DNA of 47,511 nt, taken from assembly GCA_900316905.1 (NCBI GenBank), contig ONET01000018.1, positions 1 through 47,511 of the forward strand. The letters are read 5' to 3'. The stretch is from an uncultured Treponema sp. Lineage in GTDB: Bacteria; Spirochaetota; Spirochaetia; Treponematales; Treponemataceae. Below are positions 31,894 through 39,248 of this stretch, in pieces. Each line of letters starts with the position of its first letter. The stretch's first letter is position 1. Under the pieces are notes generated by a model. It searched no databases. It was not told the DNA's origin and saw nothing but the letters and a program-made list of their open reading frames with translations. Made by a program: the position numbers and the translations under genes.

Positions 31894-34044
31894 CTAATCC
31901 TTTGTGATTCCGATTACGACGACCACAATAGCCACCACTCCGGTAATCGGGTTCACCGCGATTCTTCTTATATAAGCGTGAATTTTCAGGCCAGAAGAAA
32001 GCGGCTCGTCTATGATTACGGGCGCGGGAACGTTGCGGCACTTCCTTACGGCGCTCAGGAACACCGACTCGTGGCCGTCCTGCTCGTCCGCGCTCTTGCC
32101 AACCATAATCTCGTCAAGGTGCTTTCGCAAAAAGTCCTTGTAAGACTTGTTCCCGCGCACGATTTTGAGCCTGTCGTTGTTGTCCTCCAAAATCGCCATG
32201 GGCAGCGTGTTGAAGACATGATTGAACATTTCGTCGTCGGAATTTGTGACAACGGAAAGGTCGTAAAGGTTTATGCGGCCAAGAGACGCGTAGTAGCCGG
32301 TCTCGGCGGGGTTTTCAAAGCCAATTTGCTCGCCCTTTTCGTAGCGCTCGAATATTTTTTCCAGCGGAATCGGCTTGCAATAGTAGTAGCCCTGCAATTT
32401 TGTGCAGCCCACTTCCTTCAAAAATTCCACCTGCTCTTCGGTCTCCACGCCCTCGCAAATGGTGTCTATGCCAAGTTCCGCCGCCACCTTCATCATGCCG
32501 GCAAGTATCACCCTGCTCTTTTCGTTCTCGCTGAACTGCTGCATGAATTTCATGTCGAATTTTATCAAATTAAAGGGAATGTCGTGCAAAACTTCCAGCG
32601 AAGAGTATCCCGAGCCAAAGTCGTCCATCCAGACGCTAAAGCCCAAGTCCTGGAAGCGCTTGATTTGCGTTTTCATGTACTCGTAGTCGCTTCCGATTAT
32701 GCTTTCCGTTATTTCTATCGTTAGCTTTGACGGCGGAAGGCCGGACGCCAGGACGCGCTTGTAAATTTCGGCCACTATGTCGCAAGTGTCAAAGTCCGAC
32801 CGCGAAAGGTTGACCGATATCGGCGCGAGATAAAGGCCCGCCGCCTCTTGCGCCTTCATTTTTTTTAGAATTTCTTCGGTCATATACAAGTCAAGCTTGT
32901 AGATGAGGTTCGCGTCCTCCAAAATCGGAATGAAGTCCGCGGGGCTCAAAAAGCCTTTTTGCGGGTCTATCCAGCGGGCAAGCGCCTCTTCGTCGCAAAC
33001 CCTGCCGTTGGCGGCGCGGACGATGGGCTGGTAGTAAACTTTTATCCAGCCCTCCTTTATCGCGCGGTCGATGTTGTCCACTATGTACTGGCGGTTTTCC
33101 GCCTCCTGCAACATGGACTTGTCAAAGTAAGTGAAGTGAGAAAGGTAGAGCGTCCGGCTTGAGTCGCAGGCCATCTTTGCGCGGTCGCAGGCAAGGCTTG
33201 CGCCGCACTTTTCCACGGAGCTGGGATAGATGCCCGCGCGCACTGGAACGCTGCGGCCGCCGTTCATTCCTTCGGCGTCGGAAAAAAGCTGCCAAAGGCG
33301 CTCCTCAAGGTCTTTGTCGGTGGAAAAGACGCAAAAGCGGTCGCTTCCAAAGCGGCTGCAGCAGTCGTTGGAAAATGTCTCCACCAAAAGGCGCGAAAAG
33401 GCGCGGATCAGCTTGTCGCCTTCGGCAAAGCCGAACTTGGCGTTGTAATGCCGCATTCCGTTAAGGTCAAAAAAGAGCATTACGGGATTTTCGCCGCGCT
33501 CCTCGGCCTTTTTGTAAAAGTTTGTTTCCGCCAAGTAAAAAAAGTGGCCTATTGTCGGAAGCCCGGTAAGAAAGTCGTATTGCAGGACGCGGGCGGCGTT
33601 GTTGGTTTGAATCAGGTTGGAAAAGGCGGAATTTAGGTAATTTCCGCTAAAAGCGTCGTTTTCGTGGAATTCGCCCTCGTCAACGTACCAAACTATGGCC
33701 AGCCTTGCCTCGCCCTTTTGTATGTGCTTTCCAAACGCGTGAATAAGGCGCCACTTATCCTTTACCTTTGAACGGTAGACAACATTATAGGGTTCGTCCT
33801 TTGTGGCAAACAAGACGGCGGACTCTTCCAGCATGGCGATGTCGTCGGGATGGCAGTATCGGTACCTGTCCTTGTCGATGACATTGTAAACGTCCTCCAT
33901 GTCCGCGATTCCGAACAAGTCCAAGAGCCCCGCGGAAAGAACAAGCGTCACAACGCGGCCGTCCATATACTGGTAGACCGCCAGCGGAATGGGGCTGTTT
34001 TCCATGAGAGAAAACTCGTTTTTTTCGTAGCGATATTTTTCCAC
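31894..34044 (-). CDS. EAL-domain c-di-GMP phosphodiesterase with degenerate GGDEF domain
   Basis: A 716-residue cytosolic protein. A PAS-like region (about 10-140) is followed by a GGDEF-type domain (about 155-305) whose active-site loop reads GSDRF (233-237), so cyclase activity is unlikely. The EAL domain (about 325-575) keeps EALAR (353-357), SVNLS, EITES, WMDDFGSGYSSL, IKFD and EGVETEEQ, so c-di-GMP hydrolysis is likely. A third PAS-like region (about 600-716) follows the EAL domain, an uncommon position. It lies 36 nt upstream of flgB, suggesting motility control. AGGTGG precedes the ATG. Confidence 0.9.
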   Translation of the reverse strand: MEKYRYEKNEFSLMENSPIPLAVYQYMDGRVVTLVLSAGLLDLFGIADMEDVYNVIDKDRYRYCHPDDIAMLEESAVLFATKDEPYNVVYRSKVKDKWRLIHAFGKHIQKGEARLAIVWYVDEGEFHENDAFSGNYLNSAFSNLIQTNNAARVLQYDFLTGLPTIGHFFYLAETNFYKKAEERGENPVMLFFDLNGMRHYNAKFGFAEGDKLIRAFSRLLVETFSNDCCSRFGSDRFCVFSTDKDLEERLWQLFSDAEGMNGGRSVPVRAGIYPSSVEKCGASLACDRAKMACDSSRTLYLSHFTYFDKSMLQEAENRQYIVDNIDRAIKEGWIKVYYQPIVRAANGRVCDEEALARWIDPQKGFLSPADFIPILEDANLIYKLDLYMTEEILKKMKAQEAAGLYLAPISVNLSRSDFDTCDIVAEIYKRVLASGLPPSKLTIEITESIIGSDYEYMKTQIKRFQDLGFSVWMDDFGSGYSSLEVLHDIPFNLIKFDMKFMQQFSENEKSRVILAGMMKVAAELGIDTICEGVETEEQVEFLKEVGCTKLQGYYYCKPIPLEKIFERYEKGEQIGFENPAETGYYASLGRINLYDLSVVTNSDDEMFNHVFNTLPMAILEDNNDRLKIVRGNKSYKDFLRKHLDEIMVGKSADEQDGHESVFLSAVRKCRNVPAPVIIDEPLSSGLKIHAYIRRIAVNPITGVVAIVVVVIGITKD

Positions 34045-34110
34045 CTACGCCTCAACTTTTGTTTATCCTTATATTCTAAACCCGTTTTTAAATTTTGTCA
34101 AAAATTTTTT

Positions 34111-34340
34111 GCGCCCGCCGCGGACGGACCATAAGCGTAGGAAAATACAAAAAAACGCTTGCAAAATGGCGGGTCCCAGCGACGGCAAAAAAGATTTGGC
34201 GCCCCCCGCCCTCCGCTCCCGGCTTGACGCCTGCGGCAAAGCCGTCCGCTGGCGGGTCCCCCCAAACTTTTCTTGCCTGCGTCCCGCCATTTTGCAAGCG
34301 TTTTTTGCCTTCTTCTCCACCAATACGTCCGGGCGGGCGC
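34111..34340. repeat. Giant nested inverted repeat between divergent genes
   Basis: A perfect 24-bp inverted repeat, 34150-34173 with 34283-34306, is nested inside a second pair, 34111-34126 with 34326-34340. At the centre, CGGCTT/AAGCCG encloses GCC-TGC-GGC. A third crossing pair links 34143-34158 with 34352-34367. The whole space 34045-34438 has no gene. It could be a large hairpin, a MITE-like element without known ends, or a two-way terminator. Confidence 0.75.
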
Positions 34341-34425
34341 GCGCAACTGGGAGCGTTTTTGTATTTCATTCAATTCGCGCCCGGAATATTGGCGGCGACG
34401 GGTAGAAAAAAAGGGCGGAGTTTGG

Positions 34426-34431
34426 TATAAT
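34426..34431 (+). promoter_or_regulatory. Extended -10 promoter of the esterase gene
   Basis: TGG followed by TATAAT (34426-34431) is an extended -10 box; seven bases later comes ATG 34439. The -35 region is poor. Confidence 0.6.
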
Positions 34432-34438
34432 GCGCGGC

Positions 34439-35335
34439 ATGAAAAAACTATTGCTTGCCGCGGCTTTGATTGCCGCCGCCGCCTGCGCTTTTTGCGCGAC
34501 GCCTTCTTCGGAATACCCAATGCTAAAAATAAAGCCTGTCCGCCAAAAGATTTGGAAAGGCGTCCCCGGAATGGAACGACATTCCTCCCGCTTGGACTAT
34601 TACAAGCCGCTTTCAAAAACGTCCGACGCGGCGGTAATCGTTTGCCCGGGCGGAAGCTACCACCACTTGGGAATGTTCCACGAAGGAAAGGACGTGGCGC
34701 TTTGGCTTTGCTCCAAGGGAATCAGCGCCTTTGTGTTAAAATACCGCGTGAGCGGGAACGGCCACCGACACCCCGCAATGCTTGAAGACATCCAGCGCGC
34801 GATTCAAATCGTCCGCCAAAACGCCGACAATTACGGAATCAACCCCAACAAAATCGGCGCGGCGGGCTTTAGCGCGGGCGGCCACTTGGTTTTGATGGCC
34901 GCTGAATTTTCCGGCCAAGACCAGCTTAAAAAGCTTGGGCTGGACTCGCCATGCCCGCTAGGCCCAAATTTCATAATTCCGATTTACCCGGTCGTCTCAA
35001 TGCAAGACCCAATCGCGCACGTCCGCTCGCGAAAAAGCCTTTTGGGCGCCGACCAAAGCCAGGCGCGCAAGGACGAGCTTTCGCTTGAGCTTCACGCGGA
35101 CAGGATTGAATGTCCGGTTTTCTTGCTGGCCAACAAAGACGACCGCACGGTGGACTACCGCAATTCCGAAGAGATGGACAAGGCGATGAGCCGCGCCGGG
35201 GTCAGCCACGTGTTCATTCTTGGCGAAAAAGGCGACCACGGCTTTGGCATGGGAAACAATGACTTTGTCCACACGACAAAGTGGAACGACCGCTGGCTCC
35301 TGCCGTGGCTAAAAGAGAACGGCTTTGCCAACTAA
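34439..35335 (+). CDS. Secreted alpha/beta-hydrolase, acetyl-esterase-like
   Basis: About 298 residues with a signal peptide (MKKLLLAAALIAAAACAFC, a possible lipobox-like cysteine near the end). The nucleophile motif is GFSAGGH, the oxyanion segment is CPGGSYHHLG, the acid is in NKDDRTVDY and the histidine in KGDHGFGMG. It resembles xylan/carbohydrate acetyl esterases of the BD-FAE/Axe type. The likely role is deacetylating plant polysaccharide outside the cytoplasm. ATG 34430, three codons upstream, has GGAG 9 nt before it, but it overlaps the -10 box; I prefer 34439 as a leaderless start. Confidence 0.85.
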   Translation: MKKLLLAAALIAAAACAFCATPSSEYPMLKIKPVRQKIWKGVPGMERHSSRLDYYKPLSKTSDAAVIVCPGGSYHHLGMFHEGKDVALWLCSKGISAFVLKYRVSGNGHRHPAMLEDIQRAIQIVRQNADNYGINPNKIGAAGFSAGGHLVLMAAEFSGQDQLKKLGLDSPCPLGPNFIIPIYPVVSMQDPIAHVRSRKSLLGADQSQARKDELSLELHADRIECPVFLLANKDDRTVDYRNSEEMDKAMSRAGVSHVFILGEKGDHGFGMGNNDFVHTTKWNDRWLLPWLKENGFAN

Positions 35336-35340
35336 TACGG

Positions 35341-35428
35341 CTGTTCGCGCGAGCTTGGTTGCGAGCGCGAATGTTGCCGCTTATGCGGCGCCGTTCGTTC
35401 CTGGGCTTGCGGCCGATTGCATCGCCGC
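35341..35428. repeat. Covarying stem-loop repeat, compact copy at the lon 3' end
   Basis: Two 44-nt units join directly: 35341-35384 with stem TTCGCGC/GCGCGAA, and 35385-35428 with stem GCGGCG/CGCCGC. A GCCGC-TTAT-GCGGC hairpin spans the joint. Compared with 25394-25549, the paired positions 35345 and 35370 change together (T-A for C-G). The end touches the lon stop codon. Confidence 0.7.
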
Positions 35429-37818
35429 TAAAACGCCGCGGCGATGACCTCGCTTACGTCAGACACGGGAATGAACTTTATTCCGGCCTTGACGCGCGCG
35501 GGCATATCGTCCAAGTCGCGCAAATTTTGCTTGGGAATCAAAATCGTCTTTATCTTGTTGCGCTTGGCCGCCACCGTTTTTTCGCGGAGGCCTCCGATTG
35601 GGAGAACTTGGCCTGTAAGGCTAAGCTCTCCTGTCATGGCAAGATTTGGCTTTAATGTCTTTCCCGTAAAAAGCGAGACAAAGGTGGCGGCCATCGTGAT
35701 TCCCGCGCTCGGTCCGTCCTTGGGCGTGGCGCCTTCGGGAATGTGCAAGTGAACGGTGTTTTCGTCAAACCACTTGGCGTCTTTTTTGCCGCATGAAATT
35801 ACGTGGCGCCTCGCCCAGTTAAAGGCGATTTGCGCGCTTTCTTTCATGACGTCGCCCATCTTTCCAGTAAGCGTAAGGCCCGCGTTCTTGCTGGGGAACG
35901 AAACAGATTCCAACAAAAGCGTGTCGCCGCCCATGCTGGTCCAAGCCAAGCCAATCGCGGTTCCCGGCTTTGAAGCGCGCTTGATGGAGCTTTCGTCAAA
36001 GACCGGCTTTCCAAGATACTTGTCAAGGTCGGCCGCGTCGATGGAAAGAAGCTTTTGCGTGTCGGGCTTTTCCTGCGTCAAAAGCTCGGCCACCAGCTTG
36101 CGGTTGATTTTGTCCAAAGCCTTTTCGTAGTCGCGCACGCCCGACTCGCGCGCGTATTCTTCTGCGATTCTGGAAAGCGCGGCGGCGGTGTACTTTACCT
36201 GGCCTTTTTTAAGGCCGTTCTTGGCCAAATTTTTGGGAATCAAGTAATGCCGCGCGATCTCAAGCTTTTCTTGGTCAATGTAGCCCGGAATTTGAATGAT
36301 TTCCGCGCGGTCAACCAAGGGCTCCGGAATCGTGTCCAAGGAATTTGCCGTAAGGATAAAGAAAACGTCGCTTATGTCAAAGGGAAGGTCCAAGTAGTTG
36401 TCGCGGAACGAAACGTTTTGCTCGGGGTCCAAAGCCTCAAGCAAGGCGCTGGCCGGATCTCCGCGCGAGTCCTGCCCCATCTTGTCAACTTCGTCAATCA
36501 AAAAAACGGGAGCGCGGCTCTTGGCGATTTTTAGGCCTTGGATGATTTTTCCGGGCATCGCTCCGATGTAAGTGCGGCGGTGGCCCTTTATTTCCGCCTC
36601 GTCCCTCATTCCGCCAACGCTAAAGCGATAGTAGGGCTTGTTCATCGCGCGCGCGATGGAGCGGCCGACGGATGTCTTTCCAACGCCCGGAGGCCCCACC
36701 AAAAGGAGTATCGAGCCCTTGTTGTCCTTCTTTAATTTTCGCACGGCCAAAAATTCCACGATGCGCTTTTTGACGTCGTCCAAGCCGTAGTGGTCCGCGT
36801 CAAGGATTTTCTTGGCCTTGATCACGTCGTAATCTTCGGCGGCCGCGTCCTTCCACGGAAGAGCGCAAACCAATTCCAAAAAGTTTCTGGTTCCGATGTA
36901 TTCCGGCGAATTTGGATCCATGACTTGGAACTTGGACAGCTCGCTTTCGACGCTTTCCTTAATCTCGCCCTCAAATTTTAGCTCGTCAATTTTTTCCTTG
37001 AATTTCTTGTAATCGGTGGCGGTTCCCTCCGCGTCGGTTCCAAGCTCCTCTTGGATTGACTTAAGTTCCTCGCGCAAAAAGTAATTGCGCTGGTTTTTCT
37101 CAACGCGCTCGTTTATTTCGTTTTGAATTTTTTTCTGGATGCGCAAAAGTTCCTGCTCTTTTTTTATGAAGACAAGAACCTGCTCCATTCTTTGGCGGAC
37201 GTTGATTGTCTCAAGAATTTTTTGTTGATCGTTTTTTTCGATGTTTAAAATCGAAGCGATGAAGTCGGCGATTTTTCCGGGGTGGTCGATGTTGACCATG
37301 TTCAGGCGCATTTCCTCGCTGAACATCGGATTGTTTTCGCTTATCTCCTTCATCTCGCTGATAAGCGCGCGCGTCAACGCCTTTACTTGGAAGGTGTTGT
37401 CTTCCTCGTCGTCAAGGTAATCGACCAAAGCGGCCGACGGCGACTTGTCGCGCAATGCCGAGCGAATCTTAAAGCGCTTTATCGTGGAAATAAAGACATT
37501 TATTCCGCCGTCGGGCAAATTGATTTTCTTTATGATGCGCGCCGCCGTTCCCACCTGGCATAGATTCTTTATGGAATTCTTTTGGCTTTCGTCCTTGACC
37601 AATACAATTCCAATAAAGCCGTCGGCCTTCATCGCGTCTTCGACAGCCTTTTGGTCGTCCTCGTTCGTTATTTGCAAGGGCGAAAAAACTCCCGGGAAAA
37701 TCGGGCGGCCCTGTATCGGAAGCAAATTCAAAGACTGGGGCAAAATCTGTTCAATCGGCAAGATTTGCGTAGTCTCGTTGCCTTCTTCTTTTTTTTCAGC
37801 GTTCTTTTTCTTAGCCAT
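35428..37818 (-). CDS. lon: ATP-dependent protease Lon
   Basis: A 796-residue LonA. The N-terminal substrate domain begins LLPIQGRPIFPGVFSPLQI; the coiled region follows; the AAA+ module has Walker A GPPGVGKTSVGR and Walker B VFLIDEVDKM. The protease domain has the catalytic Ser in PKDGPSAGITMA and Lys in EKTVAAKRNKIK. I set the start at 37818 because upstream codons overlap the promoter and the divergent symporter gene. On the minus strand TTGCCT, 17 bp, TATATT ends 7 nt before the ATG, so the mRNA may be leaderless. The stop codon touches a structured repeat. Confidence 0.97.
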   Translation of the reverse strand: MAKKKNAEKKEEGNETTQILPIEQILPQSLNLLPIQGRPIFPGVFSPLQITNEDDQKAVEDAMKADGFIGIVLVKDESQKNSIKNLCQVGTAARIIKKINLPDGGINVFISTIKRFKIRSALRDKSPSAALVDYLDDEEDNTFQVKALTRALISEMKEISENNPMFSEEMRLNMVNIDHPGKIADFIASILNIEKNDQQKILETINVRQRMEQVLVFIKKEQELLRIQKKIQNEINERVEKNQRNYFLREELKSIQEELGTDAEGTATDYKKFKEKIDELKFEGEIKESVESELSKFQVMDPNSPEYIGTRNFLELVCALPWKDAAAEDYDVIKAKKILDADHYGLDDVKKRIVEFLAVRKLKKDNKGSILLLVGPPGVGKTSVGRSIARAMNKPYYRFSVGGMRDEAEIKGHRRTYIGAMPGKIIQGLKIAKSRAPVFLIDEVDKMGQDSRGDPASALLEALDPEQNVSFRDNYLDLPFDISDVFFILTANSLDTIPEPLVDRAEIIQIPGYIDQEKLEIARHYLIPKNLAKNGLKKGQVKYTAAALSRIAEEYARESGVRDYEKALDKINRKLVAELLTQEKPDTQKLLSIDAADLDKYLGKPVFDESSIKRASKPGTAIGLAWTSMGGDTLLLESVSFPSKNAGLTLTGKMGDVMKESAQIAFNWARRHVISCGKKDAKWFDENTVHLHIPEGATPKDGPSAGITMAATFVSLFTGKTLKPNLAMTGELSLTGQVLPIGGLREKTVAAKRNKIKTILIPKQNLRDLDDMPARVKAGIKFIPVSDVSEVIAAAF

Positions 37819-37825
37819 ATCTTTA

Positions 37826-37854
37826 AATATAAGAAAAAAATCGCAAAAAGGCAA
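37826..37854 (-). promoter_or_regulatory. lon promoter, probably leaderless
   Basis: Minus-strand TTGCCT (about 37849-37854), 17-bp spacer, TATATT (about 37826-37831), then TAAAGAT and the ATG at 37818. Confidence 0.6.
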
Positions 37855-37875
37855 GTTTTGTGATAGAATAGAGGA

Positions 37876-39237
37876 ATGAAGAAATTGACTAAAAACGTGA
37901 TTTGGCTTTACGCCGTTGGACAGTTGGGCTGGCCGATATTGAGCGGCCTTGTGGCCAGCTGGCTTGTGTATTTTTACCAGCCTGACCAAGCCGGAATAGC
38001 GGAAGGAATGCCGCTATTTGTTCCCCAGGGCCGCGTTGTCTTTGGAATTTTGACAATCGTGGGCCTTGCCACCGCGCTGGGCCGCCTTTTTGACGCGGTC
38101 ACAGACCCCTTGGTCGGAAACCTTTCCGACAACTGCAAGTCGCCCTTGGGCCGCCGCGTTCCTTTTTTGCGCCGTTCCGCCCTTCCCTTTGGCCTTAGCG
38201 CCGTCCTGGTCTTTTGCGCCCCTATACAAAAAATCAGCGCGCTGAACGTTGTCTGGCTCTTTGTCTTCATACTCATCTACTACTTTTTGCTCACTTGCTA
38301 TTACACGCCCTACACTTCGCTTATTGCGGAACTTGCCAAAAGCCAGGAAGAAAAATTGGCGCTTTCCACCAGCATTTCGCTGACCTTTATAGTCGGAACC
38401 GCCATTTCCTACGCCGCGCCGGTCGTTTGGTCGGCCTTCATCGCGGGCGGAATGGAACGCGTTCCGGCCATGCGCTTGACGTTCGCGCTTTTTTCAGCGC
38501 TCGCCGTGGCCCTGATGCTGGTTCCCGGCATCTTCCTAAAAGAAAAGGACTATTGCCCCGAGCCTGCGGGCCAGCAAACGGCGCTTTTTTCTTCGCTGGC
38601 CAAAACCTTTTCCAACAAGGACTTTAAGATTTTCGTGGGCCAGGACATGATTTATTGGTTCGCCCTTACGATGTTCCAAACCGGCCTTCCCTTCTTTGTG
38701 ACCGCGCTCCTTAAGCTGCCGGAAACCTACGCCACGCCGATGTTCGTTGGGCTTACGGCCGCCTCGCTTTTGTTCTATTGGCCGGTGAACGTCCTTGCGA
38801 AAAAATTTGGAAAGAAAAAAGTTGTCGTCGCGGCATTTTGCTTTTTTGCCGCCGACTTTTTGTTCACCGGCCTGTGCGGAAAGCCGCTAGCGCTGCCCGA
38901 AAAAGCGCAGGCTGTCATAATCGTTTTGGCGGCGGCCTTCCCGATGGCGGCCTTTGGAATCCTTCCGCAAGCGATGGTCGCCGACATAGCGCAAGCCGAG
39001 GCCGCCGCCAGCGGCCAAAACCGCGCCGGAATGTTCTTCGCCGCGCGCACCTTTGCCTTTAAGCTGGGCCAAAGCGCCGCCATGCTGGCCTTTACCAGCC
39101 TGGCCACAATTTCGCGCTCAAACGGCGCGGACTTTGGCTACCGCTTGGTCGCGATTTGCGCTTCGGCCTGCTGCGTGGCCGGCGGCTTGATCTTGCTCTT
39201 TTTCAACGAAAAGCGCGTGACTAGTTCGCTGGAATAA
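37876..39237 (+). CDS. GPH-family sugar:cation symporter (MelB-like MFS)
   Basis: A 453-residue transporter with about 12 membrane segments. The GPH marks are FDAVTDPLVGNLSDNCKSPLGRR after helix 2 and YYTPYTSLIAELA in the middle. Such proteins import glycosides, pentosides or hexuronides with H+ or Na+. It is convergent with lptD and divergent from lon, 57 nt apart. A -10 box TAGAAT (37864-37869) with TGA before it lies six bases upstream of the ATG; AGAGGA sits between, so a leaderless or very short leader is likely. Confidence 0.88.
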   Translation: MKKLTKNVIWLYAVGQLGWPILSGLVASWLVYFYQPDQAGIAEGMPLFVPQGRVVFGILTIVGLATALGRLFDAVTDPLVGNLSDNCKSPLGRRVPFLRRSALPFGLSAVLVFCAPIQKISALNVVWLFVFILIYYFLLTCYYTPYTSLIAELAKSQEEKLALSTSISLTFIVGTAISYAAPVVWSAFIAGGMERVPAMRLTFALFSALAVALMLVPGIFLKEKDYCPEPAGQQTALFSSLAKTFSNKDFKIFVGQDMIYWFALTMFQTGLPFFVTALLKLPETYATPMFVGLTAASLLFYWPVNVLAKKFGKKKVVVAAFCFFAADFLFTGLCGKPLALPEKAQAVIIVLAAAFPMAAFGILPQAMVADIAQAEAAASGQNRAGMFFAARTFAFKLGQSAAMLAFTSLATISRSNGADFGYRLVAICASACCVAGGLILLFFNEKRVTSSLE

Positions 39238-39248
39238 TACGGCCGCCA

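Noticed and set aside
33300..33360. Active diguanylate cyclase site
   Set aside because: The loop reads GSDRF, lacking the second Gly and the catalytic acid pair.
37819..37989. Longer start for lon
   Set aside because: The extra 57 residues cover the divergent promoter and symporter start and have no Lon similarity.
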